A stretch of 64,000 nucleotides of DNA from an uncultured Gemmatimonadota bacterium. GTDB lineage: Bacteria; Gemmatimonadota; Gemmatimonadetes; Gemmatimonadales; Gemmatimonadaceae. Made by a program: the position numbers and the translations under genes. The stretch lies in assembly GCA_903910555.1 (NCBI GenBank), contig CAIVZZ010000003.1, positions 124,001 to 188,000 of the forward strand, written 5' to 3'. Below are positions 1-9,468 of the stretch, one piece after another (position 1 is the first letter of the stretch; every line of letters begins with the position of its first letter). The notes below the pieces were generated by a model, which was not told the DNA's origin, searched no databases, and was given only the letters and a program-made list of their open reading frames with translations.

Positions 1-2306
1 AGATCCCCTATGCGTACGGATCGCTGTTCATGGATTTCATCGCGCGCACGCAGGGCCCCGAGAAAATGCGCGAGTTTGTCGACGGCACTGCAGGGCGCAC
101 GATTCCATTTCTGCTGAACTCGAACGCAAAGCGCGGGTTCGGTATTTCGTTCGACAGCGCGTGGAAAGTCTGGACCGACTCGATCCGCCGAAATGCGTTT
201 TCGCTCGCAGCGAAGAACACTCCGGTTCACGACATCACGGGGCGCGGCTGGACTGCGGAGCGTCTTCGATGGATCGATCCTGCGCATATCGTTTACGCGA
301 GCGATGACGGTCGCTCGATTCCCGGCTTGCGCGAAGCGTCGGTCGATGGCGGCCGCACAACACTGATTGCCGAGCGCAAGACGCTCGATATCACATCGCC
401 GCTGCCGAACGGCGCGCGTGTTTTTGCGGAGGGTGACTTTGTCGACCCCTACACGATTCGCAACGATCTCTATATCGAGCGGAATGGCCGCACGCGCCGC
501 CTGACGAACGACGCGCGTCTCATGCAGCCCGACGCGCGGTTGCGCGCAGGTGCGGGGAGTGGCGATTCGCAGACGATCGATATCGTCGCAGTGCAGGTGA
601 CGCCGGGAGCCGACCGGCTCGTTCGTGTGAATCTCACTGGAGATTCTGTCGAGATTGTCCCGCTCACCGGAGCGAGCCTCGATACGATCTGGTCGGAGCC
701 GCGCTGGTCGCACGATGGAACGCGGATCGCGACGACACGCTGGACGCATGGCGGCGAGAGCGAGATCGCGATTCTCGATCTTTCGGGTCGGGTGATCAAA
801 ACGGTCGCGCATGCGCACGCGGTGAACAACGCGCCTGCGTGGAGTGCGGACGATCGTGAGATCTATTTCACGAGTGATCGCAGCGGCCGTTCCGCGCTCT
901 ATCGCGCCACCGTTTCAAACGGCCAGCTCGTGCGCATCGCAGAATCCGCGACCGGACTGTTTGAAAACGAGCCGAGCGCCGATGGCACCCAGCTCGCAAC
1001 GCTGCATTACAAGGGCGACGGATTTCACGTCGCGCTCGTGCCCGCGCGCGGCGTGTTTCCGTCGGCGGATTCGTCGAGTGTGCTTGCGCGGTCGCGGCAC
1101 GACACGAGCGTAACGGTGACGACGCCGGCGAAAACATACTCGCCATTTCTTTCGCTGCTGCCGCACTACTGGCTTCCCGCGCTCCAGCAGAGCGACGATC
1201 ATCGGCCGATGTACGGCTTCGTCACGAGCGGCGTCGATGCGATCGGGCGGCATCAATACGAAGTGCAGATGACGTACGAGCCGAATCGGGCGGAGCCGAA
1301 CTGGAATACGTCGTATCAGTACGCCGGTTTGGGGAATCCGGTGCTCGGCGTGACGACGGTAGAAGAGTGGGAGCACGGAGCTATTGTCGCCACGAACTCC
1401 GGCGGTGCGCAGTCCGCTGCGGGAACAATCGCACGGCGCAGAAGGATCGTTGATGTCGCACTGACGGAGCTGCACCCGCGCATTATGTCGAGCGCGTATT
1501 TGTCGGTGGGTGTGGAGAACGAGTGGCAGGACTATCGCACCGACCCGCGGTCGCTTCTTGCGAAGCTCGACACGGGATTTCTGACCACGTATTCGTATCC
1601 GGCGTTTTTTGTGAATATCGGATGGGGGAATGCCCGTCAGCCGACGCTGGCGATTTCGCCGGAGAATGGAATCCAGGTTTCGGCGTCGGCCAAGCAGCGC
1701 TGGCTCGCAAGCGATCCGACATTCACGCGCAGTACGAGCGTGATCGGCATTGCATCGGGATTCAAGTCGCTCGATCTTCCCGGATTTTCGCATCACGTGC
1801 TCGCGCTGCGCGTTGCCGCGGGATGGGAGGACGAGAAGGCGACAAACGAACTCGACGCGGGTGGAATCAGTGGATCGTCGCTGAGCATCGCGCCCGGTGT
1901 GACACTTGGCGATCCCGAGCGGACTTTTTTCGCGCGTGGATTTCCGGCGGGGGTGCAGCAGGGAACGCGCGCGCTCGGCGCGAATCTCGAATATCGCGCG
2001 CCGATTTCGCTGGCAGCTGTGGGAATCAAGATGCTCCCGGTTTTTCTCCAGCGGCTGAGCGGTGTGGTGTTCACCGATGCGGCGAGTGCGTGGTGTCCGT
2101 ATGGACTCACCGAGTCTGTGCTCTGTCCGGACGGAACGCCGCGCGATTGGATGGCAAGCGCCGGTGCGGAGCTTCATGCTGACGCGGCGCTCGAATACGA
2201 TGTCCCGTACACATTTCGCTTTGGCATCGCGACGCCGCTTGCCGGGCGCCAATATTTTGGAGGAGGAAACGTGGTCGTCTACTTCGCACTGGGGCTGGCA
2301 TTCTGA
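1..2306 (+). CDS. Peptidase-MA-like / TolB-type propeller / outer-membrane beta-barrel protein, 5'-truncated
   Basis: The reading frame is open to the left window edge (first whole codon at base 3), so the N-terminus lies outside. The first ~60 visible residues (PYAYGSLFMDFI, then RTIPFLLNSNAKRGFG) resemble the tail of an MA-clan metallopeptidase (gluzincin) domain; its HExxH would be upstream and is not seen. Residues ~70-350 carry PD40/TolB-like blades (PRWSHDGTRIATTRW, PAWSADDREIYFTSD). The last ~350 residues alternate polar and hydrophobic strands and end in FALGLAF, with an FFARGFP motif, as in BamA/Omp85-type surface antigens. The likely site is the outer membrane, with the soluble domains in the periplasm. 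Its TGA overlaps the next ATG by one base, so the two are probably co-transcribed. The architecture is read from motifs; the substrate is unknown. Confidence 0.75.
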   Translation, partial: IPYAYGSLFMDFIARTQGPEKMREFVDGTAGRTIPFLLNSNAKRGFGISFDSAWKVWTDSIRRNAFSLAAKNTPVHDITGRGWTAERLRWIDPAHIVYASDDGRSIPGLREASVDGGRTTLIAERKTLDITSPLPNGARVFAEGDFVDPYTIRNDLYIERNGRTRRLTNDARLMQPDARLRAGAGSGDSQTIDIVAVQVTPGADRLVRVNLTGDSVEIVPLTGASLDTIWSEPRWSHDGTRIATTRWTHGGESEIAILDLSGRVIKTVAHAHAVNNAPAWSADDREIYFTSDRSGRSALYRATVSNGQLVRIAESATGLFENEPSADGTQLATLHYKGDGFHVALVPARGVFPSADSSSVLARSRHDTSVTVTTPAKTYSPFLSLLPHYWLPALQQSDDHRPMYGFVTSGVDAIGRHQYEVQMTYEPNRAEPNWNTSYQYAGLGNPVLGVTTVEEWEHGAIVATNSGGAQSAAGTIARRRRIVDVALTELHPRIMSSAYLSVGVENEWQDYRTDPRSLLAKLDTGFLTTYSYPAFFVNIGWGNARQPTLAISPENGIQVSASAKQRWLASDPTFTRSTSVIGIASGFKSLDLPGFSHHVLALRVAAGWEDEKATNELDAGGISGSSLSIAPGVTLGDPERTFFARGFPAGVQQGTRALGANLEYRAPISLAAVGIKMLPVFLQRLSGVVFTDAASAWCPYGLTESVLCPDGTPRDWMASAGAELHADAALEYDVPYTFRFGIATPLAGRQYFGGGNVVVYFALGLAF

Positions 2307-2800
2307 TGATCGATCCGAGCTCGTTCATTCATGAGACCGCTGTTGTGATTGGCGATGTGCACCTTGGCGCGCGCTCGAGCATCTGGCCGACCGCGGTGAT
2401 TCGCGCGGATTGCGACCGCATCGAGGTTGGTGAGGACAGCAACGTGCAGGACGGTGCGGTGCTGCATTGCGATGAAGGAATTCCGTGCATTGTCGGGAAG
2501 CGGGTGACGATCGGTCACCGCGCGATCGTGCACGGCGCGCTGGTTCAGGACGACGCGCTCATTGGCATGGGTGCGGTGGTCTTGAACAAGGCGGTGGTGG
2601 GGCGGGGGAGTTTGATCGGCGCGGGGGCGGTGGTTTCGGAGGGCGTGGTGATTCCGCCGGACAGTCTGGTGCTCGGCGTGCCGGGGAAGGTGGTGAAGAC
2701 GTTGACGCCGGAGCAGAGGGAGAGGCTCGCGTCTGGTCACGTTTCATATGTAGGGATGCGCGAGCGGCACAGAGCCGGAGAGTTTCCGCGGCATCGGTAG
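2306..2800 (+). CDS. Gamma-carbonic-anhydrase-like hexapeptide-repeat protein
   Basis: A 164-residue left-handed beta-helix protein of the YrdA/PaaY/CaiE family. Imperfect hexapeptide repeats run from residue ~10 to ~125 (VIGDVHLGARSSI, ALIGMGAVVLNKAVVG). The three histidines that bind metal in gamma carbonic anhydrases are at H54 (AVLHCDE), H71 and H76 (GHRAIVHG). R33, D35 and Q48 of the conserved RAD and NVQDG motifs are also present, so a metal site is plausible. Family members act as trimers on CO2 hydration or on CoA-thioester or acyl substrates; the sequence does not decide which. The start overlaps the upstream stop (TGATG), implying translational coupling with the preceding outer-membrane protein, an unexplained pairing. 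Confidence 0.88.
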   Translation: MIDPSSFIHETAVVIGDVHLGARSSIWPTAVIRADCDRIEVGEDSNVQDGAVLHCDEGIPCIVGKRVTIGHRAIVHGALVQDDALIGMGAVVLNKAVVGRGSLIGAGAVVSEGVVIPPDSLVLGVPGKVVKTLTPEQRERLASGHVSYVGMRERHRAGEFPRHR

Positions 2801-3189
2801 CTGGCCAAATCGTGACGTTGCGCGCGAAGCAGTCCCTCGTCGATTAAGGCGGCTATAGAGTGTCGTGTGAGCGAGCAAGGCACTAGCGAAGCGAACCCGA
2901 AGGCTCTACTGTTCCCCTCCCCGGTACGACCTCGTTTTTGAGAGTGAGAGAGACGCGAATTCGTCGCAAATGTGGGTTACCATGTTCATCCACACGGCCG
3001 TCACTGATCTGTGACTTTGCACTTTCAAGTTATTGATTTATAACGAGTTACTTCCTTCTTGCGCGGACTCACGACCGCCCGTAGCTTCATCCCCCTTGGC
3101 TCTGCTCCACCGGTACCGTCGGTACCACCGATTCTACGCTTCCCAAGTTTCATAGATTTCATAAGACCACCCCGTTGGAGAAGTCGGAA
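2801..3189 (+). promoter_or_regulatory. nrdJ leader with candidate sigma-70 promoter
   Basis: No gene is supported in this 389-nt stretch. An AT-rich island contains TTGCAC (3017-3022), a 16-nt spacer and TATAAC (3039-3044), a good vegetative promoter match that would start RNA near 3051 and leave a ~140-nt leader. GGAGAAG at 3177-3183 lies 6 nt before the ATG at 3190 and fixes that codon as the start, rather than the in-frame TTG at 3175 that overlaps it. The leader also holds GGTACCGTCGGTACC, a small inverted repeat. I see no convincing B12-box, so a cobalamin riboswitch is not claimed. Confidence 0.45.
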
Positions 3190-5700
3190 ATGCCGCTGCC
3201 TGCAAACCCACCCAGCACGCCCGCGTCGCTCAGCAGCAATGCACGCACAGTTCTCGAGAAGCGTTACCTAGTAAAGGACAAGACAGGCAAGCCGGTAGAA
3301 GCGCCGGAGGACATGTTCTGGCGTGTGGCTACGGTGGTGGCCGAGGCAGACAGGCGGTACGGGGCAACGGACGAACAAGTCTCGGCGGTGGCCGCGACCT
3401 TCTATGCGCTGATGACTCAGCGCCGGTTCGAGCCGAATTCGCCCACTCTAATGAACGCCGGCCGTCCTCTGGGCCAGCTTTCGGCGTGCTTCGTCCTTCC
3501 AGTCGACGATGCGCTGAGCAACGGACATGCGGGCATCTACGACACGCTTCGCTCGATGGCGCTCATCCATCAGAGCGGCGGCGGAACGGGATTCTCGTTC
3601 TCGCGTTTGCGCGGCAAGGGCTCGATGGTGCGTTCGACGACGGGCGTCGCGAGCGGTCCCGTGAGCTTCATGAAGCTGTACGATGCGAGCACTGACGCCG
3701 TTAAGCAGGGTGGCACGCGTCGCGGCGCGAACATGGGAATCCTGCGCGTCGATCATCCGGATATTCTGGATTTCATCGCGTGCAAAGAAGACCTGACGCA
3801 GATCGTGAACTTCAACATTTCGGTTGGCGTCACGACGAAGTTCATGGAAGCGCTCGCAGTTAACGGCGAGTACGATCTCGTCGATCCCGTGAGCAAGAAA
3901 GTCACGGGCCAGATGCACGCGAAGGATGTGTGGGACAAGATGCTCGTCGGCGCGTGGCGCACGGGCGAACCCGGCGTGTTCTTCATCGACGAAGCGAACC
4001 GCTACAATCCCGTTCCGCACTTGGGCGCGTACGAAGCGACCAATCCGTGCGGCGAGCAGCCGCTGCTCCCGTATGACGTGTGCAATCTCGGTTCGATCAA
4101 CGTCGGCTACTATGTAAACGATGGCGCGGTCGACTGGGATTCGTTTGCGAAAGACATTCATCTGTCGACGCATTTCCTCGACAACATCATTGATGTAAAC
4201 AAGTACCCGCTGCCAGAAATCGACTCGCTCGCTAAACGCATCCGCCGCATCGGACTCGGCGTGATGGGCTTTGCAGACGCACTCGTGCGCCTCGGTATTC
4301 CGTATGACAGCCCCGAGGGCGTTGCGTTCGGCAAGCAGGTGATGGAGTTCCTCGACGTCGAAGGCAAAAAGGAGAGTGAGCGCCTCGCGACAGATCGCGG
4401 CGCGTTCCCAGAGTGGGCGCAGAGCATCTGGGGTCCCGATGCCACGTGCGCACGGGATGAATCGGGTGCCCGGATCCGTCCGATGCAGGCGCTGCGCAAT
4501 TGCAACGTCACCACGGTTGCACCCACCGGAACGATCTCGATCATTGCGGGCTGCTCGAGCGGGCTCGAGCCGTTGTTCGCAGTTGCGTTCATGCGCAATC
4601 AGGCCGGCGTTCGCATGCCGGACGTGAACGAAGATTTCACGAACATCGCGAAAGCCGAAGGCTGGTACAGCGACGAGCTCATGGAGCGCATCGCGAACGC
4701 TGGTCACATCGGATTCCCCGAGGTGCCGGCCAAGTGGCAGCGCGTGTTCGTCACGGCAAATGCGATTGCGCCGGAGTGGCACATCCGCATGCAGGCCGCG
4801 TTCCAGGAGCATTGCGATTCTGCAATCTCCAAGACGACGAACTTCGCGGGGAGTGCGACGCAGGAAGATGTGCGCGCGATCTACGAGCTCGCGTACAAGT
4901 CGCATTGCAAAGGTGTCACCGTCTATCGCGACGGCTCGCGCGACAATCAGGTGCTCTCGACGGGCGCCACCGATGTCGCCAAGGCCGAGCGTGAGAAGAC
5001 CGGCGAGTATCGTGTGGAAGTCGCCGATCTCCACAGCGCGATCACGGAGAAGGACGCAGAACTCGAGCGTCTCAAGAAAGTTCTGTTCGAAGTAGAGGCG
5101 GAAAACCTCCAGCGCCGCCAGAAGCGCGCGCGCCCGGATACGCTCCGCTCAACGTCGATCAAGAAAGAGACGCCGCTTGGTGTGATGTTCGTGCACATCA
5201 CCGAAGACGACAAAGGTCAGCCGTTCGAAGTGTTCATCAATCTCGGCAAGGCAGGCGGCAGCGCGATGGCCGATGCTGAAGCGGTGGGCCGTTTGATGTC
5301 GCTCGCACTTCGCTCTGGGATTTCGCTCCAGGCGTTGCATCGCCAGCTGCGAGGGATTTCCTCGGATCGCGCGGTTGGACTCGGACCGAACAAGGTTCTC
5401 TCGGTGCCAGATGCAATCGGTCTGGCGCTCGAAGACTGGATGAAGATGAAGCAGGGAGTGCAGCAGGAGCTGCTCGCATCAAGCGCGACCATCGATGCCG
5501 TTCAGCCGCCGATGTCGTTGAAGCCGCAGAATGTGATGGTGCGGAATACGTCGGGTGGGCTGGAGCATGTCGCGATGTTCGAGGCTTCCGGAAATGATGG
5601 TGCGGCGTTTATTGGAACGTGCCCGGACTGTGGATCGCAGTTGGAGATGGCTGAAGGGTGCGCAAAGTGCCATACCTGCGGATTTTCTGAGTGCGGGTGA
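3190..5700 (+). CDS. nrdJ: Adenosylcobalamin-dependent (class II) ribonucleotide reductase
   Basis: Reduces ribonucleotides to deoxyribonucleotides using a B12-generated thiyl radical; cytoplasmic. Counting from the ATG at 3190, the barrel has the first redox cysteine at C100 (LSACFVLP), the radical-site N285-P-C287-G-E289 and the partner cysteine C298 (DVCNLGSIN). The class II signature [14 protein letters not shown] follows. Residues ~600-650 are charged and heptad-like ([16 protein letters not shown]), a probable coiled-coil linker before the C-terminal domain. The C-terminus has CPDCG, then a CAKC..CGFSECG zinc-ribbon/swinging-arm tail that relays electrons. The length (836 aa) is normal for the long NrdJ form. 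No nrdR or thioredoxin gene is adjacent. A strong hairpin terminator lies 79 nt after the stop, so it is probably monocistronic. Confidence 0.97.
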   Translation: MPLPANPPSTPASLSSNARTVLEKRYLVKDKTGKPVEAPEDMFWRVATVVAEADRRYGATDEQVSAVAATFYALMTQRRFEPNSPTLMNAGRPLGQLSACFVLPVDDALSNGHAGIYDTLRSMALIHQSGGGTGFSFSRLRGKGSMVRSTTGVASGPVSFMKLYDASTDAVKQGGTRRGANMGILRVDHPDILDFIACKEDLTQIVNFNISVGVTTKFMEALAVNGEYDLVDPVSKKVTGQMHAKDVWDKMLVGAWRTGEPGVFFIDEANRYNPVPHLGAYEATNPCGEQPLLPYDVCNLGSINVGYYVNDGAVDWDSFAKDIHLSTHFLDNIIDVNKYPLPEIDSLAKRIRRIGLGVMGFADALVRLGIPYDSPEGVAFGKQVMEFLDVEGKKESERLATDRGAFPEWAQSIWGPDATCARDESGARIRPMQALRNCNVTTVAPTGTISIIAGCSSGLEPLFAVAFMRNQAGVRMPDVNEDFTNIAKAEGWYSDELMERIANAGHIGFPEVPAKWQRVFVTANAIAPEWHIRMQAAFQEHCDSAISKTTNFAGSATQEDVRAIYELAYKSHCKGVTVYRDGSRDNQVLSTGATDVAKAEREKTGEYRVEVADLHSAITEKDAELERLKKVLFEVEAENLQRRQKRARPDTLRSTSIKKETPLGVMFVHITEDDKGQPFEVFINLGKAGGSAMADAEAVGRLMSLALRSGISLQALHRQLRGISSDRAVGLGPNKVLSVPDAIGLALEDWMKMKQGVQQELLASSATIDAVQPPMSLKPQNVMVRNTSGGLEHVAMFEASGNDGAAFIGTCPDCGSQLEMAEGCAKCHTCGFSECG

Positions 5701-5778
5701 AGGATTTACGGCCGAACAGCGTAGAGCTTTGACAACTAAAGCGGTGAGCTGATAGCGGTGAGCTGTTAGCTATGAGTA

Positions 5779-5819
5779 ACAAGCGGATCCCGCCGATTGG
5801 CGGGGTCCGCTTGTTTTTT
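5779..5819 (+). terminator. Rho-independent terminator of nrdJ
   Basis: A 17-bp stem runs from 5779-5794 through the loop GATT to 5799-5815, with one G-T wobble, and is followed by a run of T to 5819. It lies 79 nt after the nrdJ stop. Just before it, AGCGGTGAGCTG is repeated twice (around 5739-5765), an AGCT-rich motif like those in other intergenic regions of the window. Confidence 0.9.
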
Positions 5820-5848
5820 GATTGCGTGCGAAGTCGATTCATTCTTAC

Positions 5849-6715
5849 ATGACTGCACGACGGGAATTTCTGACGGCCACAGGCGCGGCGGCGGGTGCGC
5901 TCATTGTGGGATCGGCATGCGGCGCCGCGCGTTCAGGCGCGATGGTCGAGCGGCCGCGACCGAATACAAAGCCGCTCGACATCCTCATCCTCGGCGGAAC
6001 CGGTTTTATCGGACCGCATCTCGTGCGATATGCGGTTTCGCGCGGACATCGCATCACGATCTTCACGCGCGGGCGGCATACTGCCGATCTTCCGGAATCG
6101 GTGATTCATCTGGAAGGCGATCGCAACGGACAACTCGAGTCGCTCCGCGGAAAGCGTTGGGATGCCGTGGTCGATGATTCGGCTACCAATCCCAAATGGG
6201 TCCACGATTCCGCTGAGCTGCTGCGCGATTCCGTCGGTCGATATCTCTTCACATCGTCGACGGGCGTCTATTATCCGTATCTGCACCGCGGAATCGACGA
6301 ATCCGGGCCGGTGCCGCTGGTGGCCGCCGATCCGAAAGACGGTTCTGCGACGTTCGGCGTCGCGAAAGCTCTGTGCGAACAGGAAACGCGGCGTGTATTT
6401 GGTGAGCGCGCGATCATCGTGCGGCCGACCTATATCGTCGGCCCCGGTGACACGACCGATCGCTTTCCGTATTGGCCCGTTCGGTTGGCGCGCGGCGGTG
6501 AAGTGCTCGCGCCCGGGCGCAAAGATGATCCCGCGCAGTTCATAGACGTGCGCGATCTCGCCGAATTCATGGTGCATCTGCTCGAGGGACAGCGATCAGG
6601 CGCGTATAACGTGGCAGGTCCGCGCTCTGCGACAACGGCGCGTACGTTCCTGGAGACCGCGCGAGCCGTGATCAATCCGACCGTCAAGTACACAAGCAAG
6701 CCCGGCCGCTCGTGA
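5849..6715 (+). CDS. TAT-exported NAD-dependent epimerase/dehydratase, short C-terminus
   Basis: An extended-SDR protein. A twin-arginine leader (MTARREFLTATGAAAGAL, with a cysteine after GSA) precedes the Rossmann motif GGTGFIG. The catalytic region STGVYYP has the Y but then reads FGVAKALCE, so Y...K occur in displaced positions. RPTYIVGPGDTTDRFPYW and FIDVRDLAEFMV are typical of NAD-epimerase proteins of this TAT subgroup. ATG 5849 is preferred over GTG 5822 because it places RREFL correctly for export. The protein stops at ~288 residues right after the domain in which relatives continue for roughly 70 more residues (from family memory), suggesting a truncation or a shortened variant. It follows the nrdJ terminator and so has its own promoter. 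Substrate unknown, possibly a sugar. Confidence 0.75.
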   Translation: MTARREFLTATGAAAGALIVGSACGAARSGAMVERPRPNTKPLDILILGGTGFIGPHLVRYAVSRGHRITIFTRGRHTADLPESVIHLEGDRNGQLESLRGKRWDAVVDDSATNPKWVHDSAELLRDSVGRYLFTSSTGVYYPYLHRGIDESGPVPLVAADPKDGSATFGVAKALCEQETRRVFGERAIIVRPTYIVGPGDTTDRFPYWPVRLARGGEVLAPGRKDDPAQFIDVRDLAEFMVHLLEGQRSGAYNVAGPRSATTARTFLETARAVINPTVKYTSKPGRS

Positions 6716-6759
6716 GTTTTTTGCGGCGGAATGCAAAGCCGCAGCCGCGGTGATGATCT

Positions 6760-7707
6760 ATGAAAATCACATCGTTGGCTCTCGCTCTGCTTTCGCTCGC
6801 GAGCGGTATTGCGGCGCCCGCGCGTGCGCAAAAGACCGGAGCGCTTCTCCGGGTGAAGGATTCGGTTCGCACCGCTGAGCAAGCGCAGGGGATTCGAACA
6901 GCGGATGCGCACGATGCGAAGGCCGACACGGTTTTCGCGGCGCTGGTGTTCGATCCATCGCTGACAGCGCCCGCGCGATCATCCGCGTGGACAGCGAGCG
7001 TGTCACCGTCGGGGCCGGCCAAGGAAGCGAGAATCCAGGTGAACGTCTGCGATATCGCGGTCGCAATCTGCGGCTCGCGCGGTGCGGCGAGTCTGATGCT
7101 CGCGGGCCCGCTCAACAAGGATGATCCGTTCACGCGACTCGGCGATCTCGACGGGCTGGTCGGTTCCGCGCGCGTGCAGGCGACGTACACCACCAACGTG
7201 ACGACGGTCGGCTCGTTCTACTCGTTTTCCGGAACGCTTAGTCAGCCGAGCTTTTCCTATCGTGACACCGCCGCACTGACCGAGCACAGTGTGCTGCACA
7301 CTGCGTACGCGCTCGAGGCCGACGGTGGATATCGCCTGTCCTCGATGACGTTGAGCGGGTCTGTGCGGTGGGAGCAATCGTATCGCGCGCACACGTCGCA
7401 AAACGTGTGCGCACCGGCGTCGTTCGGGCCGAGCGGAACCGAAACGTGCGCGGACATGGTGCTCGGCGCGCCATTCACGCGAGCGCGCGCAATCGCGAGC
7501 GTCTCCGGCGCGTGGAGTGTCGGCGGGAACGGCGCGGTGCGGCTTACGATCTCACACGATCTGCGCCGCGGAACGACCGGGATCGATCTCCCCGTGTGGA
7601 TGATCCAGAACGCGGCCGGCGGGCTCGCGGGTGGAGTGCGCTTTGGCTACCGCACGAACTCGAGGCAGGTGACGGTCGCGCTGTTCCTCAGTGAGTTTAA
7701 GCTGTAA
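6760..7707 (+). CDS. Hypothetical exported protein, possibly beta-rich
   Basis: I do not recognise the family. A clear Sec signal peptide (MKITSLALALLSLASG, cleavage after APARAQ) is followed by ~290 residues rich in Ser, Thr, Ala and Gly with alternating hydrophobic strands. It ends in VALFLSEFKL; a terminal aromatic-containing strand is common in outer-membrane barrels. Two cysteine pairs (CDIAVAICG; CAPASFGPSGTETC) suggest disulfides. It starts 44 nt after the truncated epimerase and may share its transcript. Periplasmic or outer-membrane location is inference; function unknown. Confidence 0.7.
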   Translation: MKITSLALALLSLASGIAAPARAQKTGALLRVKDSVRTAEQAQGIRTADAHDAKADTVFAALVFDPSLTAPARSSAWTASVSPSGPAKEARIQVNVCDIAVAICGSRGAASLMLAGPLNKDDPFTRLGDLDGLVGSARVQATYTTNVTTVGSFYSFSGTLSQPSFSYRDTAALTEHSVLHTAYALEADGGYRLSSMTLSGSVRWEQSYRAHTSQNVCAPASFGPSGTETCADMVLGAPFTRARAIASVSGAWSVGGNGAVRLTISHDLRRGTTGIDLPVWMIQNAAGGLAGGVRFGYRTNSRQVTVALFLSEFKL

Positions 7708-8089
7708 TAAGTTTGTGTTCATGACGAGCGCGCTAGTCGCGGACACATTTGCGCCAGCTGCCGCTGTGCTGAACAGCTGGCGCAATCTCAAGTGCACCGA
7801 CGCAAGGACGACCGTCGCGTCGGCTCGAGACTCTTATCTATAGATAGCGTAGTCAAAACTCACGACGCGTATTACGGGTGCTTGCTATGTCCGCCATATT
7901 GGATCGCGTCCATCCGGGGAGCTCTGTCATACGATGCCGTGGCATCATCTGTCTGAGTCTCCATGCGCCGCGACGACATCTGGGTTGCAACCGCAATCCG
8001 CGAGGCGCTATAGGCGCAGAGGGTGTCACCAGCGCGATGATTCACGCTGAACTGACTCCGAACGATCTCTCACAATCTGCATCCAAATA
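7708..8089. other. Gene-poor stretch with a hairpin and a short palindrome
   Basis: No protein is supported here. TTGCGCCAGCTG (7749-7760) pairs perfectly with CAGCTGGCGCAA (7774-7785) across a 13-nt loop; there is no T-run, so it is a weak terminator candidate for the preceding gene. TATCTATAGATA at 7835-7846 is a perfect 12-bp palindrome in an AT-rich patch and could be an operator or promoter element. The rest shows nothing I can name. Confidence 0.4.
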
Positions 8090-8506
8090 GTGCAAACCAA
8101 AGTGCGTCGCCTCACGCTACCACAACTCATCGGCTTGGCGGTCGCTGGAATGTTTCTCGTGAAGGCGCTCGTTGAAATCCCATTGATGGTTATGGATCAA
8201 TGGACGGTGCTCCAGCTGATCGCTGGCGTATCACCGCTGCTATTTCTACGAGGGGATGGCGTCAGAAGATACTTTGGCGGGTCAGTCTTCGCCGCCGCTG
8301 GCGTCGGCGTCGTGCGCTTGCTCGGAAACCCGATGCATTGTCTGCAGAATGACTCGATCTGCGTCCACTACAATATGCGAAGCGTTTTGATCGCGGGAGG
8401 TGCGTATGCGGCACTTACCGTGGTCGGGTTCCTCATCGTGCGACCCTTACCAAAAAAGCCGCGACAGACGTCGCTTTACGATTGGTTGACGCACTTTACC
8501 CGTTGA
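8090..8506 (+). CDS. Hypothetical small membrane protein
   Basis: A 138-residue protein starting with GTG. Hydrophobic segments occur at about residues 10-30 (LIGLAVAGMFLVKALVEIPL), 38-52, 63-80 and 98-117 (GGAYAALTVVGFLIVRPL), so three or four membrane helices are likely. The C-terminal tail is short and basic (PLPKKPRQ). I do not recognise the family and see no motif. The codon use is less GC-rich than that of its neighbours and it stands alone between two intergenic stretches, so it may be an acquired or poorly conserved gene. Confidence 0.5.
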   Translation: MQTKVRRLTLPQLIGLAVAGMFLVKALVEIPLMVMDQWTVLQLIAGVSPLLFLRGDGVRRYFGGSVFAAAGVGVVRLLGNPMHCLQNDSICVHYNMRSVLIAGGAYAALTVVGFLIVRPLPKKPRQTSLYDWLTHFTR

Positions 8507-8651
8507 TGTGCGACGGAGGCTATCCCTCAGACTGATTCAGGCACACCGCGTAGCGCTGTTCGCGTGTTGAAGTTTCGCGGCGCCAACTTGATCATGTCCA
8601 GCGAGAGTTTGCCACCGACCAAGAAAGCGCAGTCGACAGTCTCAATGCTGA

Positions 8652-9416
8652 TTAGCGCGCCGTCGGCGAAAACTCTACCGCGAGAAATCGCACAGCGACT
8701 TTGTTCGGATTGTGGATCGTGCACTGTGCCGAACCCATGACCCGGTAAGTATTTCCCGACCGCGACTGCATCGTGAAGCCCTTTGGCTGATCGGCGACAG
8801 GGCAGGTGGTGTGCACCACGCCGGCGACGTCGTCCACAGCGATGAGAACCGGCGAGCGCTTCCGTTTTGCGAGTTCGATCTGCTCGTTGGGCAGGAGCGT
8901 GAGTACCGTTACGCGCTCCTGGTCCGTTTCGAACGCCGGACGAACTCCGACGCCGATGAACAGTTCGCGGGCGCGCTTCGTGGCTGCGTCGCAATCGGCG
9001 GGCTGATCGGCGATCACCACTTCGCAGAGATTGCGCGCGTTCGTCTGCGTCTCGGGCATCTCGACGGTGACGTTCCGAAACGGAACCGCGCCATCAACGC
9101 GCGCGAGGTGCGAGAAGCCGCCGCGCGTGTAGTGCACGCTCCCGTCGGCCGCCGTCACGAGCGCCTCTGGTTTGCCGACGGACGCGTTCACAAACTCGCT
9201 CGCACCGACGCCGATCCAGAAGTAATCGGTCACATGCTCGTGAATGAGCGTCGCGCTGTGCGCCGGAACTTCCACGCGGAACACGCGAATCTTGTCGCCG
9301 GTGTAGACGAGGTGATGATGTGGTTCGCTCGTCACAGGAACACCCTTCTGTGCGAGCGCGGGCGCGGCGAGGCCGCACATTACGAGTCCGAAAACGGCGA
9401 TGTCGATGCGTTTCAT
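8652..9416 (-). CDS. Exported cupin-like protein
   Basis: Starts with a Sec signal peptide (MKRIDIAVFGLVMCGLAAPALAQ). Residues ~30-80 contain EPHHHLVYTGDKIRVFRVEVP and HSATLIHEHVTDYFWIGV, a cupin-type His-rich strand pair. The region after residue ~165 (PAFETDQERVTVLTLLPNEQ) could be a second, metal-less cupin half. Members of this exported group are usually unnamed. The strand just upstream of the start holds an AT-rich TATATATAAAT patch that could serve as a -10 region. It lies downstream of the ADOP permease on the same strand with a 52-nt gap, so co-transcription is possible. Enzymatic role not known. Confidence 0.72.
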   Translation of the reverse strand: MKRIDIAVFGLVMCGLAAPALAQKGVPVTSEPHHHLVYTGDKIRVFRVEVPAHSATLIHEHVTDYFWIGVGASEFVNASVGKPEALVTAADGSVHYTRGGFSHLARVDGAVPFRNVTVEMPETQTNARNLCEVVIADQPADCDAATKRARELFIGVGVRPAFETDQERVTVLTLLPNEQIELAKRKRSPVLIAVDDVAGVVHTTCPVADQPKGFTMQSRSGNTYRVMGSAQCTIHNPNKVAVRFLAVEFSPTAR

Positions 9417-9468
9417 ATATATAAATCATAACGCAACCGACATCGCACCACATCACCCGCTTCTATCT

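Noticed and set aside
2801-3174. Cobalamin riboswitch before nrdJ
   Set aside because: Expected for a B12-dependent enzyme, but no B12-box or typical core could be identified by eye.
6720-6745. Terminator after the short epimerase
   Set aside because: The T-run precedes the small GCGGC/GCCGC stem instead of following it.
7878-8090. 70-residue open frame
   Set aside because: No motif, no ribosome site and atypical composition; more likely non-coding.
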